64,000 bases of DNA from Methylotenera oryzisoli_B (GCA_965613685.1 OZ277031.1:310001-374000); one strand, 5' to 3'. Shown: positions 1 to 8,930, numbered from the stretch's first letter. Translations and numbers: made by a program. Notes: generated by a model from the sequence alone, not told the origin.

Positions 1-345
1 GAACAGAAAAAAGGCCGTCAGCGTCCACTGCCATTCATTCGGCGTGACGGTTAACACCAACATCATGGCGACAATTTCATCCCAAACGATGCTGCCGTGA
101 TCGGGCACGCCCAGGGCGTCGCCGGTGACTTGGCAGAAATAGATACCGAGCAGGAATAGGACGGCGATGATGATTAATTGCGTGCTCAAGGCGTAGACGG
201 AAATCAGCCAGAAAAATGGCAAGCCGACTAAGCTGCCAAAGGTGCCCGGCGCTTTGGCGGCTAAGCCGCTACCAAGGCCTAAAGCAAAAAAGTGCGCCGG
301 GTGCTGCAAGAGCATGCTCACACTGGGTTTATTTGAAGTGGTCAA
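1..345 (-). CDS. pgpA: phosphatidylglycerophosphatase A, partial (runs off left edge)
   Basis: Inner-membrane phosphatase that removes the phosphate from phosphatidylglycerophosphate to make phosphatidylglycerol. 115 codons are visible; the E. coli protein has about 172, so the C-terminal third is missing at the window edge. Visible family motifs are the glycine-rich GSGLAAKAPGTFGS (residues 25-38), the acidic HGSIVWDE (83-90) and hydrophobic spans between them. I place the start at TTG 343-345, because AAGGAG lies 7 nt upstream (353-358, inverse strand) inside the last codons of thiL; the first ATG (313-315) has no Shine-Dalgarno. It overlaps thiL and is probably translationally coupled to it. 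Family call is firm; the non-ATG start is inferred. Confidence 0.9.
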   Translation of the reverse strand, partial: MTTSNKPSVSMLLQHPAHFFALGLGSGLAAKAPGTFGSLVGLPFFWLISVYALSTQLIIIAVLFLLGIYFCQVTGDALGVPDHGSIVWDEIVAMMLVLTVTPNEWQWTLTAFFLF

Positions 346-1288
346 AGCCTAGCTCCTTGATGTCTAAAATCGCCTTATCTACGCCGTGCACGACCAAGCT
401 TGGGTCCTGGCTAATTTCGCCTAGGCAGCATAAATCCAGGCCTAGCTTGTTGCCTAATTGCAGCAGCGCATCGTGCGCGGCTTTGGGTGCAGTAAAGCAC
501 AGTTCGTAGTCGTCGCCGCCGCTTAATAGCAGTTTGGCTTGGCTAGACGAGTCTAGACCGGCGGCTTCTGGCCAATGGCAAGCGTGCGGCCATTGCGACA
601 AATGCAAGGTAGCGCCCAGGTGGGAAGCCTGCAAAATGTGGCTCAAATCGGCTAACAAGCCGTCAGAAATGTCGATGGCACTGTGGGCGAGCGAGCGCAA
701 GCCATAGCCCAATGCCACACGCGGTTGCGGGCTGTGTAAGGCGGCACTGCAACGTTTGAAATCGCTGGGGCTGAGACTAAGTTTGCCTTGCAATTGCGCC
801 AGCGCCAAGGCCGCTAAACCTAAGGGGCCGGACACCCATATTTCATCGTGCAATTGGGCGCTGCTGCGTTTTAAGGCCAGCCCAGCCGGCACTTCGCCCA
901 TGATTTGTATGCTGATGGTGAGTGGCCCGCGCGTGGTGTCGCCGCCGATTAGATCAACACCAAATGTATCCGCACAGGCAAACAGGCCGCGCGAGAATTC
1001 GGCTAGCCAAGGGTGATCAATGTTAGGCAAGGCGATGGCCAAGGTGGCCCATTTTGGCTGGGCGCCCATGGCTGCCATGTCCGACAAATTAACCGCCAAG
1101 GCTTTCCAGCCTAATTGGTAGGGGTCGGCATTGGCAAAAAAATGCGTGCCAGCCACCAGCATGTCGGCCGAGATGGCCAACGCCATGTTGGCGCCAACGC
1201 GAATGAGTGCGGCGTCGTCGCCCACGCCCAGTTCGCTGTGCTGCGGCGCACGGGTAAAATATTGGCGGATGACATCGAACTCGGACAC
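329..1288 (-). CDS. thiL: thiamine-monophosphate kinase
   Basis: Cytoplasmic ATP-dependent kinase that phosphorylates thiamine monophosphate to the active cofactor thiamine diphosphate. The 319-residue length is normal. PurM/ThiL-type motifs are present: GVGDDAAL near residues 21-28 (Asp pair for Mg-ATP), NLSDMAAMGA near 67, GGDTTRG near 115 and DISDGLLADL near 206. The start is GTG at 1286-1288, sharing its G with the mog stop codon (TAGTG), with AAGGTG upstream, so translation is coupled to mog. Its 3' end overlaps pgpA, the thiL-pgpA pairing common in proteobacteria. Confidence 0.95.
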   Translation of the reverse strand: MSEFDVIRQYFTRAPQHSELGVGDDAALIRVGANMALAISADMLVAGTHFFANADPYQLGWKALAVNLSDMAAMGAQPKWATLAIALPNIDHPWLAEFSRGLFACADTFGVDLIGGDTTRGPLTISIQIMGEVPAGLALKRSSAQLHDEIWVSGPLGLAALALAQLQGKLSLSPSDFKRCSAALHSPQPRVALGYGLRSLAHSAIDISDGLLADLSHILQASHLGATLHLSQWPHACHWPEAAGLDSSSQAKLLLSGGDDYELCFTAPKAAHDALLQLGNKLGLDLCCLGEISQDPSLVVHGVDKAILDIKELGFDHFK

Positions 1289-1875
1289 TAGGACACCTTG
1301 CTGGCTGATTTGGGGCGAAACGCCGTCACGACGGCCTCGTTGGTGGTCATGTAGGGCGCGCCGATTAAGTCTAGGCAGTAGGGCACGGCGGCAAATATGC
1401 CGTGCACGCTTTGCTTGCCTTGCTCGTCCTTTAGGCCGGCTAAGGTTTGCGCGATGGCTTTCGGTTGACCGGGTAAGTTAATAATGAGGCATTGCTTGCG
1501 TATCACCGCCACTTGCCTGGACAGAATAGCCGTGGGCACAAAGTGCAGGCTGATTTGACGCATTTGCTCACCAAAGCCGGGCATGACCCTATCGGCCACG
1601 GCCAGGGTGGCTTCCGGGGTGACGTCACGCAGGGCCGGGCCGGTGCCGCCTGTGGTTAAAACTAGGTGGCAGTTTTCATCATCGACCAATTGGCTTAAGG
1701 TGGCTTCAATCTCGGCTTGTTCATCGGCGATCAGGCGTTGCTCGAAACGGATCGGGCTGGTGACGGCCGATTCCAGCCAAGTTTGCAAGGAGGGTAGGCC
1801 TAAATCCGGGTACACGCCTTGGCTAGCACGGTCGCTAATGGAAACTAAACCAATTTTAATGAATTCTTTTGTCAT
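1288..1875 (-). CDS. mog: molybdopterin adenylyltransferase
   Basis: Adenylylates molybdopterin with ATP before molybdate insertion in molybdenum cofactor synthesis. The 195 residues match the length of E. coli Mog and are collinear with it throughout: GLVSISDRAS near residue 9, the MPT-binding TTGGTGPALRDVTPEA near 74-89, MPGFGEQMRQISL near 98 and the C-terminal AAFRPKSASK. First gene of a mog-thiL-pgpA unit. It diverges from the PDZ gene with a 64-bp gap. No clear Shine-Dalgarno is visible before the ATG. The pairing of mog with thiL has no obvious biochemical logic. Confidence 0.95.
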   Translation of the reverse strand: MTKEFIKIGLVSISDRASQGVYPDLGLPSLQTWLESAVTSPIRFEQRLIADEQAEIEATLSQLVDDENCHLVLTTGGTGPALRDVTPEATLAVADRVMPGFGEQMRQISLHFVPTAILSRQVAVIRKQCLIINLPGQPKAIAQTLAGLKDEQGKQSVHGIFAAVPYCLDLIGAPYMTTNEAVVTAFRPKSASKVS

Positions 1876-1939
1876 CTGTTTGTCAGTACCGGAGCTTTAA
1901 GGCTTAATCATACCATTACCAACATTAAAGGACTTTTTC

Positions 1940-2749
1940 ATGCGCACCCCAGTCTCTCAATCAGTGAGCACAGCCGCGGCTAAGCCGGCATTATTTACTA
2001 AGCAAAAATTTATGCTGTTTGCGCTATTAAGTGCCGGCACATTGTTGCTTTGCAGTCAGCTTATGGCGGCCGAAGCCAACCCCTATGCAAAAAATTACAA
2101 AGCGCAAAATACCAGTCAGCTGAAATCCTTGAGCGCGCAACCGGATACCAAAATGCTCTTAAGCAATCACAAAGACGAAGACAACATCAGCATGCTGGAA
2201 GACGGCTACGACATGATGGGTTCTACCGGCTTTTCCGGCACCGATGCGCCCGTGGACGGCGCCTTGCAATTTGGTAAAAGCATCAAAGCCGACACGGTAT
2301 TGGTTTACCGTAAATACGGTTCAGCCAAAACCGGCAGTGCTAAATTCGATTTAATCAAGCAAGCGGCTAAAACCGGCGGGGAAATAGACGAGAAAGACTT
2401 GGTGGAAGAGCCGACTGTCTACAACTATTACGCCAGCTATTGGGCTAAATTGCCCACGCCATTATTGGGTGTGCACGTCATCAAGTTGGTGAAAGCGGCC
2501 AGCGATGAAAATGAAAAAGCCCAAGCGGAGCCAGGCTTAAAAATTCTTGCGGTGATTAAAGAGTCGCCGGCCGCTAAAGCCAATATCGTTAAAGGCGACA
2601 GCTTATTGAAAATAGGCGATCTAATGTTAAATAAGCCAGACGATTTATTCGCGGCCGTTAAACGCTATGCCGGTCAAACGGTGGCGATAGAACTGCAACA
2701 CAATGGTGAGTTAGTGAAGACCAACGTGGCCTTAAACGCTAGACGCTAG
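1940..2749 (+). CDS. exported PDZ-domain protein of unknown function
   Basis: A 269-residue protein with an N-terminal hydrophobic segment (about residues 25-43, ending LMAAEA), read here as a long signal peptide or signal anchor, so the rest should be periplasmic. Residues about 45-175 match no domain I recognise. Residues about 180-265 look like a PDZ fold: a strand (LKILAVI), a KESPAAKANIVKGDSLLKIG turn and a final VAIELQHNGELVKTNV strand. There is no serine protease domain, so this is not a DegP-like enzyme; an adaptor role is possible. AAAGGA sits 8 nt before the ATG. Function unknown. Confidence 0.8.
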   Translation: MRTPVSQSVSTAAAKPALFTKQKFMLFALLSAGTLLLCSQLMAAEANPYAKNYKAQNTSQLKSLSAQPDTKMLLSNHKDEDNISMLEDGYDMMGSTGFSGTDAPVDGALQFGKSIKADTVLVYRKYGSAKTGSAKFDLIKQAAKTGGEIDEKDLVEEPTVYNYYASYWAKLPTPLLGVHVIKLVKAASDENEKAQAEPGLKILAVIKESPAAKANIVKGDSLLKIGDLMLNKPDDLFAAVKRYAGQTVAIELQHNGELVKTNVALNARR

Positions 2750-2764
2750 TCTGTGAATAAGGAT

Positions 2765-4000
2765 TTACTCCTCAAGTAGATCGAGTTTTTGCGCAAGCCA
2801 CTTGGTGCTGGTGGCTTGCAATAAAATGGTCAGCAAAATCGCCATGAAGGTCACCGCGGCGATGACGTCACTGTAAGGCACGTCCATACCAACCAGCATG
2901 CCGGCTAATGCGCCTGGAATCACCCCAGTTTCGCGGGTCCAACACATGAATAAGCGTTCTTTAAAGGTCCATTGGGCTTTTCGATTGGGCAGGGTGCAAG
3001 CGAACACCACCAAAGGTCGTGATAAGAAGATGAAGGCTGCGACCACGGCCAATGCTCCCCAGAAATACTGCTGCAATAAGCCGAAGTCTACTTGCGAACC
3101 GAGCAAGATGAATATGAACATGCGCATCATCAATGAGGTGGTTAAGATGAAATCCTCTAGCTTGTTGGCTTCATCAGTGGGCATTTGAAAGCCTAGCAAG
3201 TCTTTATTGCCCAGCACCATACCAAACACAAATACCGCCATGAAACCACTGGCATGCAGTTGGTCGACGCTTAGGTAGGCACCCGCTACGGCCATCAAGG
3301 TGACCACGGGAGCGTATTCTGATAAGAAGCTGAGTTTTTCATGGGCGATCAATAAGGCCGCGACATAACCAAATACCGCGCCACCTAGTATGCCAAGCAA
3401 GGATTGTTGCAGCAGTGCCATTAGGCTGGCGCCGACTGAAAACTCACCACCGGATAGAGCGATGCCTAACACGGCGAAGGTTAAAATCGCGCCCATGGCA
3501 TCGTTAAAAGCCGATTCACTCATGACGGTTTGCGCTACCTTGGCTCGCACTTTGACTTGCCTAAAGACTGGCACCAAGGTGGCAGGATCGGTGGAAGCAA
3601 TGACCGCGCCTAACAAGAAAGCGAAAATAAAAGGCAGTTGCAGAAAATATTGAGCGGCAACAGCGGTGACCACGGCGCTGATTAATACGCCTACGGTGGC
3701 CATGGAAAGCAGGCTAGGCCAAACCGATTTGAGCACGTTTAAGCGCACGCTGGCGCCACCGTCAAACAGGATGTAGCAGGAGCCAAAAATAAGCAGCAAT
3801 TGATTTAAGGTGGAGTCGACCTTGACGTCGATTACGCCAAAGCCGGCGCCGCCTAACAGCATGCCGGCCACTAAAAACAAGACCACATCGGGGATTTTTA
3901 TCAGGCGAGCAAGGAAGCCGGTGGCCGTGCCTACGCCGAGAATCAGGCCGAGTAAGAGGAGTAATTCTTTAGCATGCAAAATGCTGGCGGTGTTTTCCAT
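2765..4000 (-). CDS. cation:proton antiporter, CPA1/NhaP-like
   Basis: Inner-membrane monovalent cation/H+ exchanger of the CPA superfamily (411 residues, about 12 hydrophobic spans). The typical GxxLGG stretch near residues 46-52, the unwound-helix motif STDPATLVPVF near 134-144 and SESAFNDAMGA near 161-171 are all visible; the Asp/Asn residues in these two motifs belong to the ion site in this family. There is no C-terminal TrkA-N or cyclic-nucleotide domain, so it is the short form. Na+ versus K+ preference cannot be told. It lies 19 bp downstream of darP on the same strand and converges with the PDZ gene. Confidence 0.85.
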   Translation of the reverse strand: MENTASILHAKELLLLLGLILGVGTATGFLARLIKIPDVVLFLVAGMLLGGAGFGVIDVKVDSTLNQLLLIFGSCYILFDGGASVRLNVLKSVWPSLLSMATVGVLISAVVTAVAAQYFLQLPFIFAFLLGAVIASTDPATLVPVFRQVKVRAKVAQTVMSESAFNDAMGAILTFAVLGIALSGGEFSVGASLMALLQQSLLGILGGAVFGYVAALLIAHEKLSFLSEYAPVVTLMAVAGAYLSVDQLHASGFMAVFVFGMVLGNKDLLGFQMPTDEANKLEDFILTTSLMMRMFIFILLGSQVDFGLLQQYFWGALAVVAAFIFLSRPLVVFACTLPNRKAQWTFKERLFMCWTRETGVIPGALAGMLVGMDVPYSDVIAAVTFMAILLTILLQATSTKWLAQKLDLLEE

Positions 4001-4019
4001 GATGAATTCGCTGTAAGGC

Positions 4020-4622
4020 TTAACTGAGGTTGGGGGTCACCGAGTAATCGTCATTGGCGTCGCTGTTGTCTTGCGACTCTTGGGTGACGTCACGCAACAC
4101 TTTAAAAATTTCGCGGCTGCTTTTCGGCGGTTTGCCGGCGGCCAATTCTTTTTGGGCATTGCGCACCAGGGTGCGCAATTGCTGTATGTCGGTTTGCGGG
4201 TAGAGGGCGATGAATTCCGATAAGGCGTTGGCCTCTTTAATCATGCGATCGCGCCAACGTTCTAGGCCATGGAAATAGGCATTTTCGGCGCTGTGTTTGC
4301 CGTCCCATCGGACCAATTGCTCCAGTATGGGGGCGTTGTCGATGTCACGCATGAGTCGGCCAAGGTATTGCTTATGGCGACGGATGGCGCCGTTCGCGGT
4401 AATTTTTTTGCTGTCCAACACGGCGGTGAGCACGGCTTCGGGCAAGTCCAATTTAAGCAGTTTGTCTTTGGGCAGCTCAGTGAGGCGCACGCCTAAGGCT
4501 TGCTGATCGTCGGCCTCGGCTTTGAGTTGCGTCTTGCTGATGGGCTCCTCGCTATTCAATTTTGAGGCCAGATTGGCGTCGTAGCTAAAATCAGTGCCGC
4601 TGTTTGTCTTTTTGGCTTTCAT
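4020..4622 (-). CDS. darP: ribosome-associated protein DarP (DUF615, YjgA)
   Basis: Member of the DUF615/YjgA family, which in E. coli binds late 50S precursors and helps large-subunit assembly. 200 residues (E. coli 183). The conserved core AIRRHKQYLGRLMRD (about residues 81-95), a helix ending LERWRDRMI and the C-terminal LRTLVRNAQKELAAG plus KPPKSSREIF are present. The N-terminal ~35 residues are variable and polar, as usual. It diverges from pmbA, which is also the common arrangement. A perfect TATAAT lies only 8 nt upstream of the ATG and there is no Shine-Dalgarno, so the mRNA may be nearly leaderless. Confidence 0.9.
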   Translation of the reverse strand: MKAKKTNSGTDFSYDANLASKLNSEEPISKTQLKAEADDQQALGVRLTELPKDKLLKLDLPEAVLTAVLDSKKITANGAIRRHKQYLGRLMRDIDNAPILEQLVRWDGKHSAENAYFHGLERWRDRMIKEANALSEFIALYPQTDIQQLRTLVRNAQKELAAGKPPKSSREIFKVLRDVTQESQDNSDANDDYSVTPNLS

Positions 4623-4630
4623 GTTGCGGT

Positions 4631-4636
4631 ATTATA
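4631..4636 (-). promoter_or_regulatory. -10 element (TATAAT) upstream of darP
   Basis: A perfect TATAAT on the minus strand. Expected transcription start is about 4624, two bases before the darP ATG (4620-4622). I see no good -35 hexamer at 17 bp. If real, darP has a leaderless or almost leaderless transcript. Confidence 0.4.
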
Positions 4637-4732
4637 ACAGCCTTGCTGGATTGGTGCTGTCGGCTTAAGTCGCGGATGGGCTCAAGGCAACAGCTTATCA
4701 ATATGCACCAAAACATTCACTATGGATAAAGC

Positions 4733-6073
4733 ATGGCTAACACAGGTTTTAGTTACAGTTTAGACGAAATCAAGCAGATGTCGCAGGACGTGCTTAAGCT
4801 TGCCAAAAAGCAGGGCGCAAGCGCGGCGGAATCCGAAGTCAGCCTGAGCATGGGCCAAAACGTGTCGGTGCGTTTGAATGAAGTTGAAAACATCGAATAC
4901 AACCGCGATAAAGGCATGTCGGTCACGGTCTTTTTTGGCCAACAAAAAGGCCACGCTAGCACCTCCGATTTAAGTCAGGCGGCCTTGCAAGACACCGTGG
5001 TGGCCGCATGCAACATTGCCAAGTACACCGCCCAAGACGCGTATTGCGGTTTGGCTGATGCCGAATTGATGGCGCAATCTGTGCCGGACTTGCAATTGCA
5101 TCACCCATGGAGCATCACTGTCGATGACGCCATCGCCCTAGCCAAGCGCTGCGAAGCGGCCGCTTTGGCGGTGGATAACCGCATCAGCAACTCGGAAGGC
5201 GCCAGCGTGTCGACCGGCGAAGGCTATTTTGCTTACAGCAATAGCCACGGTTTTACCGGCGGCTACCCCAGTTCGCGGCACGGCATCAGCTGCTCGGTGA
5301 TCGCCGAAGCGGACGACAGTATGCAACGGGATTATTGGTACAGCACTGCCCGCGCCGCGGATGACTTACAGGCTGTGGAAGACATAGGACGCATTGCCGG
5401 CGAGCGCACCTTGCGTCGCCTGCATTCAAGAAAAATCAGCACTTGCCAAGTGCCGGTGTTATTTGAAGCGCCGCTCGCCAGTGGCTTAATAGGCACGCTG
5501 ATTAGCGCTATTTCCGGCGGCAGTTTGTACCGCAAATCGTCTTTTTTATTGGATAGCTTGGGTCAGCAGATTGCCAGCCCCTTGCTCAATATTATCGAGG
5601 AGCCGCATCTGTTAAAAGGCTTGGCCAGCAGCCCCTTTGATAGCGAGGGCGTGACCACGCAGCCTAGGCAATTGGTCAAAGACGGCGTCTTGCAAGGTTA
5701 TGTTTTGGGCAGTTATTCGGCGCGCAAATTAGGCATGAAAAGCACTGGTAATGCCGGCGGCAATCACAATTTGTTGGTGCAATCTGGCCCGCATGATTTT
5801 GCCGGCATGCTCAAGCAAATGGGTACCGGTTTGCTGGTCACCGAGTTATTGGGCAGCGGCGTCAATCCGGTAACCGGCGACTATTCTAGGGGCGCAGCAG
5901 GCTTATGGGTGGAGAACGGGGTGATCGTGCATGCGGTGGAGGAAATTACCATCGCTAGCAATATGCGCGACATGCTAAAAGGCATAGTCGGCATCGGTTC
6001 GGATGTGTTGGTGCAGGGGTCTAAGCAAGTCGGCTCAATCTTAATCGAGCGTATGACGGTGGCCTGCGAGTAA
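4733..6073 (+). CDS. pmbA: metalloprotease subunit PmbA/TldE
   Basis: Partner of TldD in the cytoplasmic TldD/TldE protease that trims unfolded peptides and processes microcin-type precursors and the antitoxin CcdA in E. coli. The 446-residue length matches E. coli PmbA (about 450). Diagnostic stretches are SAISGGSLYRKSSFLLD (about 258-274), QPRQLVKDGVLQGYVLGSY (about 311-329) and TGDYSRGAAGLWVENG (about 380-395). As expected for the E subunit there is no HExxxH zinc motif; the catalytic TldD is not encoded in this window. It diverges from darP. The start lacks a strong Shine-Dalgarno (GGA about 9 nt upstream). Confidence 0.95.
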   Translation: MANTGFSYSLDEIKQMSQDVLKLAKKQGASAAESEVSLSMGQNVSVRLNEVENIEYNRDKGMSVTVFFGQQKGHASTSDLSQAALQDTVVAACNIAKYTAQDAYCGLADAELMAQSVPDLQLHHPWSITVDDAIALAKRCEAAALAVDNRISNSEGASVSTGEGYFAYSNSHGFTGGYPSSRHGISCSVIAEADDSMQRDYWYSTARAADDLQAVEDIGRIAGERTLRRLHSRKISTCQVPVLFEAPLASGLIGTLISAISGGSLYRKSSFLLDSLGQQIASPLLNIIEEPHLLKGLASSPFDSEGVTTQPRQLVKDGVLQGYVLGSYSARKLGMKSTGNAGGNHNLLVQSGPHDFAGMLKQMGTGLLVTELLGSGVNPVTGDYSRGAAGLWVENGVIVHAVEEITIASNMRDMLKGIVGIGSDVLVQGSKQVGSILIERMTVACE

Positions 6074-6098
6074 AACTCTTAGTTGCAAGCCCCGTGGT

Positions 6099-6827
6099 TT
6101 ATTCGTCGTCTTGAATGAATTCTTCTGGTACTAAGCCGTCTTGCACCAAGCTGGCGCGGCGTTGTAAGTAAGCATCACGGGTAAAGGCGTAAGGGTCTAG
6201 CGACGCTTCATCTATCAAATCCGTGGCCGTTAAAAGCTCAGTACGTTTGTCTATCAGTTGGCCGACGCGTAATTGGTTGTGCAAACGCACGTCGCCTTTT
6301 CTGTGGGCGTAAGCAATTGGATCGGTGGTGGCTAAATCGAATACCAAGCCGGTGGTGTCGCGTAAGCTGGATGGGCCTAAGATAGGCAATACCAAGTAAG
6401 CGCCATCACCCACTCCCCAATGGCCTAAGGTTTGACCGAAATCTTCTTTGTGTTTGGGCACGTTATCCATGCTGGCCACATCAAAAAAGCCGGCAATGCC
6501 CACCGTGCTGTTAATGATAAAACGGCCGGCATCGGTGAAGGCGTGGGCAAATTTAAATTGCAATAAATCGTTGAACACCGTGGTCAGTGACGTTAGGTTT
6601 TCATAGAAATTGTTGATGCCCTTACGTATGGGTGAAGGCGTGATGGTTTGGTAAACCGAGGCGACCGGTTTGATTAAGGCTTTGTCGGCCACGTCATTGA
6701 ATTTATAAATACCGCGGTTCATGCCTTCTAAGGGGTCTTTATTGGCTTGCGTGGCGCAAGCCGATAGCAAAGCCAAGCTTGCCACTAAGATTAGTTTTTT
6801 ACCCAAAGCCACTGTGTTTGCTTGCAT
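6099..6827 (-). CDS. mlaA: outer-membrane lipoprotein MlaA (VacJ)
   Basis: Outer-membrane component of the Mla system, which removes misplaced phospholipids from the outer leaflet. 242 residues with a lipoprotein signal ending LLSAC (Cys about 23), then the family hallmark DPLEGMNRGIYKFND (about 32-46), the ring-forming TPSPIRKGINNFYENL region, and AGFFDVASM and EDFGQTLGHWGVG. The acidic C-terminus is usual. The other mla genes are not nearby, which is common. AAGGGT lies about 7 nt upstream of the ATG. Converges with pmbA across a 25-bp gap. Confidence 0.93.
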   Translation of the reverse strand: MQANTVALGKKLILVASLALLSACATQANKDPLEGMNRGIYKFNDVADKALIKPVASVYQTITPSPIRKGINNFYENLTSLTTVFNDLLQFKFAHAFTDAGRFIINSTVGIAGFFDVASMDNVPKHKEDFGQTLGHWGVGDGAYLVLPILGPSSLRDTTGLVFDLATTDPIAYAHRKGDVRLHNQLRVGQLIDKRTELLTATDLIDEASLDPYAFTRDAYLQRRASLVQDGLVPEEFIQDDE

Positions 6828-6977
6828 GTTAATTGACCCTTATTCGAGACTTTCTCTCTTTACTATCCGCTAGCGTTTGTTGTAGAGGCAGTCGTCGTTT
6901 TTATCTGCTATTACTTTAACCGAGCAGATCTGGGTTGTCCAGCTTTTCGGCTTTTTTACCACAAGCTTGTTGTATTT

Positions 6978-8432
6978 TTACCCTGGCATTTCTGCCGCAT
7001 TTGATCCCATTTTATACAGTGCCAGTGCTAGGTTGCGTTGGGTGGCGTGGTCGACCACTGGGGCCGGGTAATCCACACCCAGACGTAAATTGAGCGCCTG
7101 CAATCGCTCACCGGATAGCAGCCAAGGCGCATGGATTTCTTTATCGCTGCAAGCGGCCAACTCGGGCACGTAACGGCGTATGAATTTACCGGCTGGGTCG
7201 AAGCGCTCGCTTTGCGTGGTCGGGTTGAAAATTCTAAACCAGGGCTGGGCGTCGCAGCCGGTGCTGGCCGCCCATTGCCAACCGCCGTTGTTGGCGCTGA
7301 AGTCAAAATCAATTAACTGCTCAGCGAAATAACGCTCGCCCCAACGCCAATCAATCAACAAATCTTTAACTAAAAAGCTGGCGACTATCATGCGTAAGCG
7401 GTTGTGCATAAAACCGCTGCTATTGAGTTGGCGCATGGCGGCATCGACCAAGGGGTAGCCAGTGCGGCCTTCACACCAGGCGGCAAATAAAGCCGGGTCG
7501 TTGCTAAAAGCCAAGTGTTCAAATTCGGCTTTGTAGGCATGGCCGGCCGCCAGTTGCGGTCTGTGGTGCAGGATTTGCACGTAAAAATCCCGCCAAATCA
7601 GTTCGCTTAGCCAGGTTTGTGCGCCGGCGTTGTGCTCTTGCATGGCGCTGCGGGCTAGGTGGCGTATGGACACGGTACCAAAGCGTAAATGCACAGACAA
7701 ATAAGACACGCCTTTGACCGCGGGAAAGTTGCGTGCCTCCTGGTAATGCACCATGCGATTTTTAAAATCGTCAAACAAGGCCAAGCCGCCATGCATGCCG
7801 GTTTTAATGCCCAGTTCGCTTAAGTTGGTGGCTGCAAAGCCTAAGCTGGCTAAGCTGGGCAGGGTGCCAGGCTGGCTTATTTGAGCGAGGTTTTTTATTT
7901 GGCTTTCGACCGGGTAAGGCTGCAAGTGGCCGTCTTCTAGGGTTTTTAACCAGGCATTTTTATAGGGGGTGAACACGCCGTAAGGTTTGCCGGTTTGGGT
8001 CAGCACTTCGTTTTTTTCAAAGATTACTTGGTCTTTGTAATGGTGAAATACGCGGGTTTCTTCCTGCAAGCGCGCCACAACTTGTGCGTCACGGGCGATG
8101 GTGGCGGGTTCGTAGTCGTGGTTGCAGAACACCGCATCGACTTGCAATTGGCTGGCTAATTTGGGGATTTCATCGCTGGCGCGGCCGTGCAATACCGTTA
8201 AGTCGCCACCCTGTTTTTGCAAAGCGGTTTTGAGTTCGCTGACGGCCAGCCATATGAATTCAACGCGGCGATCGGCTTTGTTTTTTAGCAGGTTCAGTAT
8301 CTCGCTATCAAACACGAATACGCAGTAAACCTGACGGGCGGCGCTGAGAGCGTGATAAAGGGCGGCGTGGTCGTAATCACGCAGGTCGCGTCTAAACCAG
8401 ACTAAAGCTTTGTCGTATTGCTTGGTGGCCAT
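6978..8432 (-). CDS. phrB: deoxyribodipyrimidine photolyase, class I
   Basis: Light-driven FAD enzyme that reverses cyclobutane pyrimidine dimers. 484 residues: an N-terminal antenna-binding Rossmann domain (about 8-135, starting ALVWFRRDLRDYDHAAL) and the C-terminal FAD/DNA-binding domain. The latter contains LIWRDFYVQILHHRP (about 279-293), AMRQLNSSGFMHNRLRM (about 336-352) and the FAD loop DFSANNGGWQWAASTGCD (about 377-394), the signature of class I CPD photolyases rather than cryptochrome DASH. Last gene of panD-rsfS-rlmH-phrB; it starts 2 nt after the rlmH stop, so it is probably co-transcribed. Confidence 0.94.
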   Translation of the reverse strand: MATKQYDKALVWFRRDLRDYDHAALYHALSAARQVYCVFVFDSEILNLLKNKADRRVEFIWLAVSELKTALQKQGGDLTVLHGRASDEIPKLASQLQVDAVFCNHDYEPATIARDAQVVARLQEETRVFHHYKDQVIFEKNEVLTQTGKPYGVFTPYKNAWLKTLEDGHLQPYPVESQIKNLAQISQPGTLPSLASLGFAATNLSELGIKTGMHGGLALFDDFKNRMVHYQEARNFPAVKGVSYLSVHLRFGTVSIRHLARSAMQEHNAGAQTWLSELIWRDFYVQILHHRPQLAAGHAYKAEFEHLAFSNDPALFAAWCEGRTGYPLVDAAMRQLNSSGFMHNRLRMIVASFLVKDLLIDWRWGERYFAEQLIDFDFSANNGGWQWAASTGCDAQPWFRIFNPTTQSERFDPAGKFIRRYVPELAACSDKEIHAPWLLSGERLQALNLRLGVDYPAPVVDHATQRNLALALYKMGSNAAEMPG

Positions 8433-8434
8433 GC

Positions 8435-8902
8435 TTATTCGCGGTGATAGGGATGATTGCTAATGACCGTATGCGCTCGGTAAAGTTGCTCGGCCAATAG
8501 CACCCGCACCATGGCATGCGGCAGCGTGAGTTTGGACAAAGCCCATAGCCAATCGGCTTTTTGCTTGACGCTAGCGTGCAGGCCATCGGCGCCGCCTATG
8601 ACTAATGCCACGTCGCGGCCTTGGCTTTGCCAATCACGCAATTTGTCGGCCAATTGCAAGGTGCCGACTTCGGCGCCCCGTTCGTCTAGGGCGACGCAAT
8701 AATCTTTGCCAATCGCGTCTATGATGCGTTTGGCTTCGATGAGTTGGATGTTTTCGGTGCTGTTGCCGGCGGCACGTTTCTCCGGCTTGATTTCAATGAT
8801 GTCTAGGCTTAATTCGCGCGGCATGCGCTTAGCGTATTCCTGGCAAGCGGTCTCTACCCATGCCGGCATTTTGTGACCAACCGAGATGATGCGCAGTTTC
8901 AA
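8435..8902 (-). CDS. rlmH: 23S rRNA (pseudouridine(1915)-N3)-methyltransferase RlmH
   Basis: SPOUT-class SAM-dependent enzyme that methylates pseudouridine 1915 in helix 69 of 23S rRNA on the assembled ribosome. 155 residues, the same length as E. coli RlmH. The SAM-knot motif VALVIGGADGLH (about 100-111) and the invariant C-terminus LPHAMVRVLLAEQLYRAHT then NHPYHRE are present. The start is TTG at 8900-8902: the following residues KLRIISVGHKMP align exactly with the known N-terminus and no in-frame ATG fits. Co-directional with rsfS (28-bp gap), the usual rsfS-rlmH pairing. Confidence 0.95.
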   Translation of the reverse strand: MKLRIISVGHKMPAWVETACQEYAKRMPRELSLDIIEIKPEKRAAGNSTENIQLIEAKRIIDAIGKDYCVALDERGAEVGTLQLADKLRDWQSQGRDVALVIGGADGLHASVKQKADWLWALSKLTLPHAMVRVLLAEQLYRAHTVISNHPYHRE

Positions 8903-8930
8903 TGCTTAAAACCCGCTAGTCGCTTGGGAA

